Below, piece after piece: positions 11,787 to 21,358 of a stretch of 64,000 nt of DNA (position 1 is its first letter; each line of letters starts with the position of its first letter). The stretch comes from Kordiimonas aquimaris (GTDB lineage: Bacteria; Pseudomonadota; Alphaproteobacteria; Sphingomonadales; Kordiimonadaceae): the NCBI RefSeq assembly GCF_025574485.1, contig NZ_JAOBPO010000001.1:1061501-1125500 (forward strand). The letters run 5' to 3'. The notes beneath the pieces were generated by a model. The model worked only from the letters and a program-made list of their open reading frames with translations. It did not search any database and was not told the DNA's origin. Position numbers and translations under genes: made by a program.

Positions 11787-11812
11787 GCGGTACAGTTTGT
11801 GCCGCTTTTTTT
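11787..11812 (+). terminator. intrinsic terminator after atpC
   Basis: GCGGTACA and TGTGCCGC form an 8-base stem with one wobble pair and a 3-base loop, followed directly by seven T residues. It ends the atpHAGDC operon. Confidence 0.8.
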
Positions 11813-11870
11813 ATGTCTGCATTTGACTTAAAGCCAATGCGTATAATTTATGACTCTGAGGCTGTAATGT

Positions 11871-12326
11871 TTAAAGCAGTTCATTCAGAACTTGCTGATA
11901 TATGTCTTTTTTGAAATCGACGATATGAGCGATGACCTGATCAGGTTCTAACCATTGCCAACGTCCAAACTCTGGGTGTTCTGTTGCGATGTTTATTGCT
12001 GTGTCTTTTGTATGTAATGACATTTTGAACCATAACTGTTTTTGGCCACGGTATTTTCCGCCCCATGCTTTCCCCATCAGATGTGGAGGAAGATCATAGT
12101 AAAGCCAGTTACTTGTTTGTTTTATAATCGAAACGCGGTCAGCCGCGACCCCAATTTCTTCTTCTAATTCTCTATACGCAGCGTCCTCAGCCTGCTCACC
12201 TCTATCAATTCCGCCTTGCGGCATCTGCCACGCACCGGGTGTATCGATGCGTTCACCCGTGAAGATGCGCCCTTCGCTGTTGATGAGCATTATGCCGACA
12301 CAAGGGCGATAAGGGAGTGTGTTCAT
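11871..12326 (-). CDS. rppH: RNA 5'-pyrophosphohydrolase (Nudix)
   Basis: Nudix hydrolase that removes pyrophosphate from 5'-triphosphorylated RNA and starts its decay. The Nudix box runs from GGIDRGEQ to AAYRELEEEIGV, with the catalytic REL.EE glutamates all present, and the N-terminal YRPCVGIMLIN and the later PEFGRWQWLEP are typical of RppH. It has 151 residues. It is the last gene of the minus-strand block starting with rplU, placed 26 bases after the deacetylase-like gene. Confidence 0.92.
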   Translation of the reverse strand: MNTLPYRPCVGIMLINSEGRIFTGERIDTPGAWQMPQGGIDRGEQAEDAAYRELEEEIGVAADRVSIIKQTSNWLYYDLPPHLMGKAWGGKYRGQKQLWFKMSLHTKDTAINIATEHPEFGRWQWLEPDQVIAHIVDFKKDIYQQVLNELL

Positions 12327-12352
12327 TTCAGGCTCACAATAGACGCATGTTT

Positions 12353-13333
12353 TTACGGTGCGGATGGTTGCAGGTCAGCGATCTGGGAGACCGGCACAAT
12401 AATGGCCCCGCGGCTTTCTAGGCCTGCGGCCCATGCAGAAATAGACTCGACCGAAACGGGATAAGGGCGCGCTATACCAAGTGCGTACCCATCACGCGCT
12501 GCTTGTTGTTCCAGCTGGTCCAAGCGTTCATTTATTACGGCAGCTGACAAATCTTCATCGAGATAGCCAGTAATTGTGTTGGTCGCCGACGGAACGGATA
12601 GTGCACGTGCCATTTCAGGCCCGCGAGAGTAGGTCGAGGCTCTACTGTCAATATACATCAAGCCACGTGATTTAAGCTCTTCAAGTACTGGTCTTATACT
12701 CTGCCCAGCGGCCGTGAAACGTGCGCCCATATGAGTGACAATGCCCGTGTACCCAGTTAGTTTTCCTAAGCTGTCACGCAGCAAATTCAAATTGCCAGTG
12801 CGTGGAGCGTTAACGGTTAGTGTAAGAGGACCGGGGTCATTTTGCGGATAATTGTTAGGTTCCATCGGAACCATTAGCATCGTCTCATGGCCAGCACGTC
12901 TGGCTTGTTCAGCCCATCCGTTTATGCCTGCCCCGTACGGCGAGAACGCAAGGGTGGTTCGCGTTGGAAGATCAGATAAAGCTCGCCGCACATTACGTGC
13001 TATAGGCCCGAGGTCTGTAACAATAATGGCTATTTTGTTTAGGCCATCTGCCTCAACGGGATTAGCGGCGTATGCATTTGCAGGTTCAGTGCCGTCCTGA
13101 CCAATGATGGGCAGTGGGCCGCGGTCAGTCATCTCGAGTAACGCGGGAATCGCTTCAATAGGCATAACACGCGGTGGGATAACTTCAGGCTCTGGTGTTA
13201 TGTCCTCAGCCACTATTGCCTCTGGCTCTTCGAGAACAGGGTCATAGGTAACCTGAAGCAGCATGAGGCCACCTAGAACAATAACTAGACTCGCTATCCA
13301 GGCAATAAGAAGTGGCTTAAATGTAGTTGGCAT
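12353..13333 (-). CDS. divergent polysaccharide deacetylase family protein (DUF610)
   Basis: Membrane-anchored envelope protein of the divergent polysaccharide deacetylase group. An N-terminal transmembrane helix lies at about residues 8-28, then an acidic Pro/Glu-rich linker, then the barrel domain: IAIIVTDLGPIARN near residue 105, TLAFSPYG, HETMLMVPMEPNNYP, GIVTHMGARFT and a C-terminal LEQQAARDGYALGIARPYP. The family lies next to ctpA and envC-like genes in many alphaproteobacteria, where a role in cell wall or division is suspected. Catalysis is unproven for the family. Confidence 0.85.
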   Translation of the reverse strand: MPTTFKPLLIAWIASLVIVLGGLMLLQVTYDPVLEEPEAIVAEDITPEPEVIPPRVMPIEAIPALLEMTDRGPLPIIGQDGTEPANAYAANPVEADGLNKIAIIVTDLGPIARNVRRALSDLPTRTTLAFSPYGAGINGWAEQARRAGHETMLMVPMEPNNYPQNDPGPLTLTVNAPRTGNLNLLRDSLGKLTGYTGIVTHMGARFTAAGQSIRPVLEELKSRGLMYIDSRASTYSRGPEMARALSVPSATNTITGYLDEDLSAAVINERLDQLEQQAARDGYALGIARPYPVSVESISAWAAGLESRGAIIVPVSQIADLQPSAP

Positions 13334-13371
13334 AATGGGCCTTTGTTAAACAGTCATTACTGCAGAAAGTA

Positions 13372-14703
13372 TTAAGGCTTAGTTACTTGTAGTTCCGCAA
13401 CTTGTGCTTTTGGCAAGCTAGACATGTTTTTCAATAACTTGATTGCATGGCGCAACTGTACATCAACAACAGGTTCACCCTCCGCTGGTTTTGGGTCTTC
13501 TTCTGTCAACTCTTCTTCAGAGATAGGATCAAACTCTCCGGCGCGGTCCTGGTTTTCCTGGTCGTTGATAATATGGTTTTGTAAATCCGCTTCTCTGCGT
13601 GCCTTTAGGCGGCGTTGATTTGGAAACAGCACTTCGATATCCGGCTCAATGCCGCGTTCCTGAATGGAAGCACCACTTGGTGTGAAGTAACGAGCTGTGG
13701 TCAATCGGATTGCTTTGTCACCTGACCGGCCAAGCCTGATTTCACTTTGTACAGTACCTTTACCAAATGTCTTGTCACCTAAGATAACAGCACGGCGATG
13801 GTCTTGGAGTGCACCGGCCACAATTTCAGATGCAGAAGCTGAGTTTGCATTCACGAGAACAACAACTGGAATGCCGTCCAGCATATCTCCTGCTGTTGCA
13901 TACCAACGGCTGTTGTTCTGACGGCGGCGGCCACGAGTTGAAACAATTTCGCCGCGGCTTAGGAAGGCATCAGAAATTCGGATTGCTTCATCCAGCAAGC
14001 CACCGGGGTTGTTGCGCAGGTCCAATACAACACCATCCAACTGATCACCAGCTTCATCTAGAATGCTATTAATCGCGTTTTCAACGCCTTCGCCAGCTTG
14101 CATGTTAAATGTAGTCACACGTATATAGCCGATTGTTTCATCTTCAATTCTGTGCCGTACAGATTTCACGAGAATTTTCTCGCGCGTAATTTCAACATCA
14201 AAAGGTGCCGTTTCGCCTTCACGAACAACGGTAATATTAATGGTCGAATCTACAGGGCCGCGCATTTGCTTTACTGCTTCAGTAAGCGTTTTGCCGACTA
14301 CAGGTTTGCTATCAATGTGGGTGATGAAATCCCCGCCTTGAATACCAGCCTTGTCAGCGGGCGTGTCATCAATAGGTGATACTACCTTTACAACACCGTT
14401 TTCCATTTGCACTTCAAGACCAAGGCCACCGTATTCACCTTGTGTTTGCACGCGAACCTGTTGGTAAACGTCAGGGTTTAGGTATGTAGAGTGAGGATCA
14501 AGGGATTTCAGCATGCCTTGAATGGCTGCTTCAATAACTTCTTTATCGTCAACTTCGTCAACATATTCGGAACGGACACGCTCAAATATGCGCATTAACA
14601 GATCAAGCTGCTGGTAAAACTCATCCTGATCATTCACGGCATGAGCACTATTCGGCATTACCATCATGAATGCCACTACTGTGCTTGCTATAAATTTACG
14701 CAT
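13372..14703 (-). CDS. ctpA: C-terminal processing protease (S41 family)
   Basis: Exported serine protease of the carboxyl-terminal processing type, cleaving envelope proteins. A signal peptide covers about residues 1-22 (ending SAHA). A PDZ domain carries GEYGGLGLEVQM onwards, and the S41 core has LDLRNNPGGLLDEAI, the nucleophile serine in NANSASASEI at about residue 288 and the lysine in GDKTFGKGTVQ. The C-terminus is acidic and of low complexity. It sits between an envC-like gene and the deacetylase-like gene, a common alphaproteobacterial envelope cluster. Confidence 0.93.
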   Translation of the reverse strand: MRKFIASTVVAFMMVMPNSAHAVNDQDEFYQQLDLLMRIFERVRSEYVDEVDDKEVIEAAIQGMLKSLDPHSTYLNPDVYQQVRVQTQGEYGGLGLEVQMENGVVKVVSPIDDTPADKAGIQGGDFITHIDSKPVVGKTLTEAVKQMRGPVDSTINITVVREGETAPFDVEITREKILVKSVRHRIEDETIGYIRVTTFNMQAGEGVENAINSILDEAGDQLDGVVLDLRNNPGGLLDEAIRISDAFLSRGEIVSTRGRRRQNNSRWYATAGDMLDGIPVVVLVNANSASASEIVAGALQDHRRAVILGDKTFGKGTVQSEIRLGRSGDKAIRLTTARYFTPSGASIQERGIEPDIEVLFPNQRRLKARREADLQNHIINDQENQDRAGEFDPISEEELTEEDPKPAEGEPVVDVQLRHAIKLLKNMSSLPKAQVAELQVTKP

Positions 14704-14755
14704 ATTAACTACCTTCCACTTACTTCTCTTACGCTTTGTACATACTCGTAACTAA

Positions 14756-16024
14756 CTATCTTGCACTTGCGGTATCTCTTTTTAACCACGGTGCCGGGTT
14801 TATTGCGTTACCGTTGTGACGCAATTCCAGATAAAGGTCTTCTGACACTTTTGTGTCTTGCATCACACCAATAGGTTCACCCATTAAAACCCACTGTCCA
14901 ACAGTACCTTGCATTTTATCAAAGCCTGCAAGCAGACTATGGTAACCATCACCGTGATCAATGATCAACAAAAGACCATAATCGCGAAACGGTCCAGCAA
15001 AAACAACACGGCCATCATAGGGCGCAATTATTTGAGCATTTTTTCGCGCCCGAATTCGAATACCTCGTGACTTTCCTGCACCGTCAGCTGCTCCAAAGCG
15101 TTTAACAACAGGACCCACTGCCGGATACGGTAACTGACCACGTAATGCTCGCAACCCTTCGCCACTGCCACGCGGAATGTTTCTTGCGACGGTCGTACCA
15201 CGACGAGATGTTGTTCTGCGTGCATTTGCGCTCTGTTGTTCCAGTTTCGCGACCAATTCCCGCAAGGTTTGTGCTTCCTGTGCGTAGCTCCGTAGTTCAT
15301 TGCTTAGCGCCCGGGCACGGCTTGATGCTTGCTCTGCCTCTGCTCTACGCTGCGCCAACAGTGAAGCAAGAGTCTGTTGATTTTCGGTTAATTTTTGAAG
15401 GCTGTTTTTTAATTTAAACCGTTCGTCGGCTAAATCTTTCTGGATGGCATTGAGAGCTTCGAGGTCACGTTTTAAGGACGTGGCTTTGGCGTCAACGAGT
15501 GGCACTAATGATGCCATAATCGTTGCGGAACGTGCAGTTGAAATAGCTTCGTCTGGCTTTAGTAGCGTCAGGATGGCAGGTCGTTTAGACAACCGTTCCA
15601 AAGCTGCGATCAGTTCTACAATATTTTTGTTGTTTGCAAGAAGATCACTTTGTTTAGCATCTTGTTCGGTTTCCAGTGTGTCGATGCGCAACTCTAAACG
15701 TGAGGCATTGCCTTCAGTCACTTGAATTTCTTTAGCGGCAGCGATTAACTTGGTTGATAAGGCAGAAGCCGCAGTTTCAGCGCGCCTAGCCTGTTGTGCC
15801 AGAATGTCCTGTTGGCGTTTACTATCCGTTATTTCTTGCTCAATTTGCTTTAGCTTTTCGTTCGCATCATCTTTGTCTTGTGCGTATACAGCGCTGCCAA
15901 TGCCATAAACAAGTATGCAAAAAAGCATAGCCATATAGCAGCTGCGCCGAATGGCAGAGCTATAGGTTGCGGCTTTGATGTGATGTAGTTCTTGAGACAG
16001 TTTCTTCTGCTCCGTTGCTAGCAT
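14756..16024 (-). CDS. envC: EnvC-like murein hydrolase activator with degenerate LytM domain
   Basis: Periplasmic coiled-coil protein of the EnvC type, which activates amidases that split septal peptidoglycan. A hydrophobic export segment is near residues 28-48. Long heptad-rich helices follow to about residue 280, including TLRELVAKLEQQSANARR, and then a LytM/M23 domain starting at RGQLPYPAVGPVVKRFG. Where active LytM enzymes have the first zinc histidine, this protein reads SRGIRIRARKNAQ, and the final HxH is replaced by LYLELRHNG, so it should not be a hydrolase itself, as for EnvC. The start is one base after the gpmI stop. The true start may be a later Met (residue 31 or 33) nearer the signal. 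Confidence 0.82.
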   Translation of the reverse strand: MLATEQKKLSQELHHIKAATYSSAIRRSCYMAMLFCILVYGIGSAVYAQDKDDANEKLKQIEQEITDSKRQQDILAQQARRAETAASALSTKLIAAAKEIQVTEGNASRLELRIDTLETEQDAKQSDLLANNKNIVELIAALERLSKRPAILTLLKPDEAISTARSATIMASLVPLVDAKATSLKRDLEALNAIQKDLADERFKLKNSLQKLTENQQTLASLLAQRRAEAEQASSRARALSNELRSYAQEAQTLRELVAKLEQQSANARRTTSRRGTTVARNIPRGSGEGLRALRGQLPYPAVGPVVKRFGAADGAGKSRGIRIRARKNAQIIAPYDGRVVFAGPFRDYGLLLIIDHGDGYHSLLAGFDKMQGTVGQWVLMGEPIGVMQDTKVSEDLYLELRHNGNAINPAPWLKRDTASAR

Positions 16025-16025
16025 T

Positions 16026-17564
16026 TCACGGATTTAACAGGTTATTGCCTGTCATCTCTTCAGGTTGAGCAATACCCATAATGGACAATATTGTCGGGGC
16101 AACATCGGCTAAGCAACCATTTTCAATTTTGCGCGTGTCATTTACCATGATTATTGGCACATCAAATGATGTGTGTGCAGTATGTGGTTGGCCTGTTTCG
16201 TTGTCGGTCATCATTTCTACATTGCCGTGATCAGCTGTCACAAGCAATGCCGCACTTGCTTCTTTAGCCGCTGTTTCAAGGCGCGCAAGGCAACCATCTA
16301 TTGTTTCCACAGCTTTTATCGCGGCTGACATAACACCAGTGTGGCCAACCATGTCCGGGTTAGCATAGTTCACAATAATCGTGCCGTACTTGCCGGATGT
16401 GATTGCGTCAACCAGTTTGTCGGTAACTTCATGTGCTGACATTTCAGGTTTCAGGTCATATGTCGCAACATCGGGTGATGGTACGAGAATACGGTCTTCA
16501 CCCTCAAAAACTGGCTCAATACCACCATTGAAGAAGAACGTGACATGAGCATACTTTTCGGTTTCTGCAATCCTTAATTGAGGAATGCCATGATTTGCCA
16601 GAACTTCGCCCAGGCTGTTTTTTAGCGCTGCAGATGGGAACAAAACACTATGAAATGTGCTCAATGCTTCAGAATATTCGCTCATACCTGCTGCTGCAGA
16701 AAAGTTGTGCAGATGTTTGCGTGCAAAACCATCAAAATTGGGATCAAGAAATGCAGTAAGAATTTCTCGGGCACGATCAGCGCGGAAGTTTGCCATCAGC
16801 AGTCCGTCACCGTCTTTCATCCCGGTGTACTCGCCAATAATTGTAGGCAAAATGAATTCATCGTTCAGGTCATGCGCATACCCATGCTCAACAGCGGCAA
16901 TGGCTGATGATGCCTTGTGTGTTTCGTTGCCCATGATAGAATCGTATGCTTTCTCAACACGGTCCCAGCGCGCATCCCGGTCCATTGCATAATAGCGCCC
17001 TGAAACAGATGCAATTTTGGCAAGTGAAGGGTCGTTGATTTTACCTTCAAAGGCCTCAATGAATGCTATAGCTGAACGTGGCGGTGTGTCACGGCCGTCA
17101 AGGAAAGCATGAATGCTTACAGGAACACCTGCACCGGTAATGATGTTGGCCAGCGCAACCATGTGATTTTGATGGCTATGTACGCCGCCAGGGGATAGCA
17201 ACCCCATTAAATGGGCTGTGCCGTTCGATAGTTTTAACTTTTCTATATAAGCAACAAGCGCTGGATTGTTGGCTAGGCTACCATCTGCAATGGCGGTATC
17301 AATGCGCGGCAAGTCTTGCAGGACAACACGCCCACCACCAAGATTCATGTGCCCGACCTCTGAATTGCCCATCTGCCCATCTGGTAAACCAACAGCAAGA
17401 CCGCTTGTAGCGAGCCAGGCCCGCGGGCATGTGTCCCATAAGCGATCATAGGTAGGGGTGTTTGCTTGCTTGATGGCATTGTGTGCGATGTCATCGCTAT
17501 AACCCCATCCATCGAGTATGCATAATACAACGGGTTTTTTGACTTCAACAGAATTTGAGTTCAT
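16026..17564 (-). CDS. gpmI: 2,3-bisphosphoglycerate-independent phosphoglycerate mutase
   Basis: Manganese-dependent glycolytic enzyme interconverting 3- and 2-phosphoglycerate. The N-terminal metal site is in LCILDGWGYSD, the phosphorylated serine lies in GQMGNSEVGHMNLG, and the C-terminal metal ligands are in NYANPDMVGHTG and VTADHGNVEMM. Its 512 residues are the family length. It is followed immediately by the envC-like gene. In many alphaproteobacteria it directly follows rlmH; here an AT-rich gene lies between. Confidence 0.96.
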   Translation of the reverse strand: MNSNSVEVKKPVVLCILDGWGYSDDIAHNAIKQANTPTYDRLWDTCPRAWLATSGLAVGLPDGQMGNSEVGHMNLGGGRVVLQDLPRIDTAIADGSLANNPALVAYIEKLKLSNGTAHLMGLLSPGGVHSHQNHMVALANIITGAGVPVSIHAFLDGRDTPPRSAIAFIEAFEGKINDPSLAKIASVSGRYYAMDRDARWDRVEKAYDSIMGNETHKASSAIAAVEHGYAHDLNDEFILPTIIGEYTGMKDGDGLLMANFRADRAREILTAFLDPNFDGFARKHLHNFSAAAGMSEYSEALSTFHSVLFPSAALKNSLGEVLANHGIPQLRIAETEKYAHVTFFFNGGIEPVFEGEDRILVPSPDVATYDLKPEMSAHEVTDKLVDAITSGKYGTIIVNYANPDMVGHTGVMSAAIKAVETIDGCLARLETAAKEASAALLVTADHGNVEMMTDNETGQPHTAHTSFDVPIIMVNDTRKIENGCLADVAPTILSIMGIAQPEEMTGNNLLNP

Positions 17565-17673
17565 TTGGGGTCATCCTGAATGTTCTGCTTCGACTTAGCT
17601 TGAGGTTTCTAGGTATTCATTTGAAGTATATTGATCACGCTTCTTACTTAAGAAATTAGAAGTGTATATGTGT

Positions 17674-18333
17674 TTATACGGTTTTTTCTTCGTGAGGCAT
17701 TTCAGTTGGTAGAGGCTCTGAACGCTTCCCTTTATTTCTACTTCGACGATATTGACTTTGATACTCCCGGCGCTGCTTGGTAACTTCATATAGAACAATA
17801 CCTGAGCTAGTACCTAAATTTAAGCTTTCAATCATTCCAAACATTGGTATCGCCACGCACATTTCACTGCTCTCTACAGCCATTTCACTAATGCCGCGCC
17901 TCTCGTTGCCAAACCAAACTGCTAGCTTTGTATGTTGCTTATAGTTACCTTCGTGCAAGAAAACATTGGTCTTACCTTTAACATGTGGTGAGGTTACAAT
18001 AGATTTAAAGCCGTTTTTTTCTAAGTGATCTAAACAGTTTTTTGTGCTGTCGAAACGTTTGACAAATGTCCATTTTACGGCTGAAACAGACGTTTTTGAG
18101 AGTGATTTTCTTTCACGCATGTCTTGCCAATCATCTGGTAATGCACCACGTGTATCAACAATATAGACTTTTTCGACGCCAAGGGCATTCGCGTTTCGAA
18201 TGACTGTTCCAATGTTTTTGATGTCATGTGGGTCTTCTATAACAGCAATTAAATTCTTGCATTGGAATGGTTTTATTGCGTCTGCTCGGTTTCGAACTGA
18301 TGCTTTTGATTTTTTCGCTTTTTCGCTGTCCAT
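17674..18333 (-). CDS. TrmH/SpoU-family RNA 2'-O-methyltransferase
   Basis: SPOUT-class methyltransferase acting on tRNA or rRNA ribose. The three knot motifs are clear: NIGTVIRNANALGV near residue 40, VWFGNERRGIS near 140 and IPMFGMIESLNLGTSSGIVLYE (read in two parts) near 165. A basic C-terminal tail RREYQSQYRRSRNKGKRS probably binds RNA. In three hand-counted 60-base lines G+C was 32-42%, against about 48-52% in lines of rlmH and gpmI on either side, so the gene looks inserted. The target nucleotide cannot be told. Confidence 0.8.
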   Translation of the reverse strand: MDSEKAKKSKASVRNRADAIKPFQCKNLIAVIEDPHDIKNIGTVIRNANALGVEKVYIVDTRGALPDDWQDMRERKSLSKTSVSAVKWTFVKRFDSTKNCLDHLEKNGFKSIVTSPHVKGKTNVFLHEGNYKQHTKLAVWFGNERRGISEMAVESSEMCVAIPMFGMIESLNLGTSSGIVLYEVTKQRREYQSQYRRSRNKGKRSEPLPTEMPHEEKTV

Positions 18334-18434
18334 AGATCAATAATACCAACCGTAAGAAGTAAATTAAGAATAATGCCGACAATGGCTTTAGTTGTTCTGA
18401 GAAGTCAATCTAGGATTTGTAGTTGATTAACTAC

Positions 18435-18896
18435 TTAGTCGCGGTGGTAAGGATGACCAGCATTTATCGACCACACGCGGTATATCTGTTCGGCTATCAT
18501 CGCACGCACCATCATATGGGGCCATGTTAAGCTACCAAATGCAAGTTTCAGGTCTGCTTTTGCGATAAAGTCTTTATCCAAGCCATCAGCGCCGCCAATA
18601 ATAAATGCGAGATTGCTAATACCAATTGATTGCCAATTATCAATCTTGCCGGCAAGTTCACGTGACTTGAGAGCACGCCCGTTTTCATCTAGTACAATAA
18701 CTGCTGCACCGTTAGGGATAGCAGCGCTTAGGCGTTCCGCTTCACGTAGTTTTCGTTCTTTTGCTTGAGCGGCTTGTTTCTTAAGTTCGATCTCTACGAC
18801 ATCATATTTCCAAGGGAGCCTGTTCAAATATTGATGCACAAGCTCATATTCTGGGCCGCGCTGCATGCGGCCGATAGCAATAATGGATATATGCAA
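18435..18896 (-). CDS. rlmH: 23S rRNA pseudouridine-1915 N3-methyltransferase
   Basis: SPOUT enzyme methylating the pseudouridine at 23S rRNA position 1915. The protein starts MHISIIAIGRM and ends with the conserved HPYHRD tail; VIVLDENGRALKSRELAGKI and FIIGGADGLD are the family motifs, and LAFGSLTWPHMMVRAMIAEQIYR carries the knot (cited in part). It has 153 residues. It follows rsfS by 84 bases, as in most proteobacteria. Confidence 0.95.
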   Translation of the reverse strand: MHISIIAIGRMQRGPEYELVHQYLNRLPWKYDVVEIELKKQAAQAKERKLREAERLSAAIPNGAAVIVLDENGRALKSRELAGKIDNWQSIGISNLAFIIGGADGLDKDFIAKADLKLAFGSLTWPHMMVRAMIAEQIYRVWSINAGHPYHRD

Positions 18897-18980
18897 AGTT
18901 ATTCCTCCGGGAAGTTATCCCAGCTACATACAATGATTGAAAATAACGTGCTCTCTTGCGACTAAACTTTATGATGCCAC

Positions 18981-19409
18981 TTAGTTCAATAGAGCAGGGT
19001 CTATCACTTCATCATCCGCGCTGTCTGCGCCTGCTTCAATGTCAGTAGACCACATTTTATCCAGATTATAGAAGGTGCGTACTTCTGGGCGAAAGACATG
19101 AACGATGACATCGCCTGCATCGATCAAAACCCAATCTGCTTGCTCAAGTCCTTGTACAACAATGCCTTTTAGGCCCATTGCTTTCAGGTCTTTGACGACA
19201 TAATCGGTCAGCGCAGAAACTTGACGCTGTGAACGACCGTTTGCAATGACCATATAGTCTGCAATGCCGGTTTTTCCCGCGAGGTCGATTGAGGTGATAT
19301 CTTCCGCCTTGTTGTCATCTAGTGATGAAATAACGGATTTAAGAAGATCCTCGGCCTTAATGGCCGGGACAGGATCAGTGACGCTTGGCGTCTCCGATGA
19401 TGCGTGCAA
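18981..19409 (-). CDS. rsfS: ribosome silencing factor
   Basis: RsfS (DUF143/Iojap) binds ribosomal protein L14 and prevents subunit joining when nutrients are scarce. The core includes DIAGK-like DLAGKTGIADYMVIANGRS, VVQGLEQADWVLIDAGDVIVH and FRPEVRTFYNLDKMW. The N-terminal 15 residues are variable and the C-terminus is acidic. It lies between nadD and rlmH, the usual order. Confidence 0.95.
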   Translation of the reverse strand: MHASSETPSVTDPVPAIKAEDLLKSVISSLDDNKAEDITSIDLAGKTGIADYMVIANGRSQRQVSALTDYVVKDLKAMGLKGIVVQGLEQADWVLIDAGDVIVHVFRPEVRTFYNLDKMWSTDIEAGADSADDEVIDPALLN

Positions 19410-19425
19410 CTAGGTTTCCTTTCAT

Positions 19426-20064
19426 TTATCGCCACCACTTATTGCCTTTTTGGTCGCGAATCTCTGTGGCTGAACCGTTATGACGAGGAATCGTCACAAA
19501 GCTCCATGCCGGTGCATCGACTAAGCTCAATCGCTGATAAGGTACACGAAACCGTGCCATATTATTGGCAAACCGACTGCTTAATCCGGTTACAGAATAC
19601 CCCGGGCGGTCAAAAATCGCAATGGGTACAATCTGTGCAATTGATTGCCACTTATACCAATGGTGAAATGTTGCTAAATTGTCAGCACCCATTATCCAGA
19701 CAAATCTGGTTTTAGGCATGGCCGCGGTTAGTTTTTTAAGCGTATCATATGTGTTTCTGGTGCCGAGCCTTTTCTCAATGTCTGTTACCAGCATACGGGG
19801 GTGATTACCGATCAATGCTTTAAGGCTCTTTTTACGTTTTTTACGCTTCGCCATCCCCTGTTTTTCTTTGAGCGGGTTACCGGGGCTGACCATCAACCAC
19901 ATCATATCAAGCTTCAATCGCTTTACCGCTTCGTTTGCGACATGCACGTGGCCTTGATGAGCAGGGTTAAAGCTGCCGCCGTATAAACCAATTGTGCGCC
20001 CTTGCCAGCGTGCTGCCAGCGGCATAAGCGTATTGATGTTAACCGACGTTGGCATTCTGATCAT
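19426..20064 (-). CDS. nadD: nicotinate-nucleotide adenylyltransferase
   Basis: Adenylates nicotinate mononucleotide in NAD synthesis. The nucleotidyltransferase motif [18 protein letters not shown] is near residue 26 and the later [11 protein letters not shown] stands in place of the common S[ST]T.IR motif. The start codon overlaps the proA stop as ATGA on the minus strand, so translation is probably coupled. The 212 residues include a basic loop (MAKRKKRKK) often seen in alphaproteobacterial NadD. Confidence 0.93.
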   Translation of the reverse strand: MIRMPTSVNINTLMPLAARWQGRTIGLYGGSFNPAHQGHVHVANEAVKRLKLDMMWLMVSPGNPLKEKQGMAKRKKRKKSLKALIGNHPRMLVTDIEKRLGTRNTYDTLKKLTAAMPKTRFVWIMGADNLATFHHWYKWQSIAQIVPIAIFDRPGYSVTGLSSRFANNMARFRVPYQRLSLVDAPAWSFVTIPRHNGSATEIRDQKGNKWWR

Positions 20065-21326
20065 GGCCTAGTGTGGCCATTGCCGCGCACGCGGTACTTA
20101 AAGCTGGTCAGTTGTTCCAGGCCGACAGGCCCGCGGGCATGAATACGCCCTGTCGCTATACCAATTTCTGCACCCATGCCAAATTCGCCGCCATCTGCAA
20201 ATTGGGTTGAGGCATTATGCATAACAATTGCACTATCAACGCGGTTTAAAAACATTTCTGCTGCGACAGCATCTTCAGTCACGATCGACTCTGTATGGCT
20301 GGATGAATAAGCCGCAATATGTGAAAGCGCTGCATCACAGTCATTAACGATTTTTACGGATAGTACCGCGTCCAGATACTCAGTGCGCCAATCTTCGTCA
20401 GTTGCAGGTTCAATGCGTGCATCAAGTGCCTGTACTTCACTGCAGCCGCGGATCATGCAACCAGCATTAATTAGCTCGTCAATAATGTCTGGTAGTTGTT
20501 GTGCAAAAGCGCGGTCCACAAGTAAGGTTTCAGCGGCACCGCAAATGCCAGTGCGACGCATCTTCGCATTAAGCGCAATCTCTTTTGCTTTTGTTGGGTC
20601 GGCATTCGTATGCAGATACACATGGCATATACCTTCAAGGTGAGCAAAGACAGGCACACGGCTCTCAGACTGCACGCGTTCCACTAGTGACCGTCCACCT
20701 CTCGGCACAATAATGTCAATAATACCATTCATCGTCAGCATTACGCCAACGGCAGCTCTGTCACGTGTAGAGACGAGTTGAACCGCGTGCTCAGGCAAAC
20801 TTGCCTCCATCAGCCCAGCAGTTAAGCAAGCATGAATAGCTGCATTGGAGTTAAAGCTCTCGCTGCCGCCGCGCAGTATCACGGCATTACCTGCCTTAAG
20901 GCATAATGCACCAGCGTCAGCCGTTACATTCGGGCGGCTTTCATATATAACGCCGATAACGCCCAGCGGTGTTCTCACGCGGCTAATCTGCAGGCCATTA
21001 GGTCGTTCCCATGATGCTATTTCATCACCTATCGGGTCGGGTAGCGCTGCAATGTCTTCAAGGCTTTTTGCAATTGATTCTATACGTTCCGCATCAAGTG
21101 TGAGCCGATCAAGCATTGCAGCCGACAGCTCTTTTTCTTCTGCTAAAGCGATGTCTGTTTTATTGGCTTTTAATATATCTTCAGCGCGTTCGCGAATATA
21201 ATTAGCCGCTGCTTTTAAGGCATCATTCTTTTGATCAGTTGATGCATGCGCCAGTGATCCAGTGGCCACGCGTGCTTGCATGCCGACCTTGTTCATTAAC
21301 GCTGAAATTGAATCTATTTTTGACAT
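20061..21326 (-). CDS. proA: gamma-glutamyl phosphate reductase
   Basis: Second step of proline synthesis, reducing gamma-glutamyl phosphate with NADPH. The catalytic cysteine is in [34 protein letters not shown] and [11 protein letters not shown] belong to the cofactor region, and [16 protein letters not shown] closes the protein. Its 421 residues match the family. It follows proB by 32 bases and overlaps nadD by four bases. Confidence 0.96.
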   Translation of the reverse strand: MSKIDSISALMNKVGMQARVATGSLAHASTDQKNDALKAAANYIRERAEDILKANKTDIALAEEKELSAAMLDRLTLDAERIESIAKSLEDIAALPDPIGDEIASWERPNGLQISRVRTPLGVIGVIYESRPNVTADAGALCLKAGNAVILRGGSESFNSNAAIHACLTAGLMEASLPEHAVQLVSTRDRAAVGVMLTMNGIIDIIVPRGGRSLVERVQSESRVPVFAHLEGICHVYLHTNADPTKAKEIALNAKMRRTGICGAAETLLVDRAFAQQLPDIIDELINAGCMIRGCSEVQALDARIEPATDEDWRTEYLDAVLSVKIVNDCDAALSHIAAYSSSHTESIVTEDAVAAEMFLNRVDSAIVMHNASTQFADGGEFGMGAEIGIATGRIHARGPVGLEQLTSFKYRVRGNGHTRP

Positions 21327-21358
21327 AAGTACCGTATGAGTTGTTTTGTATGCCTTGT

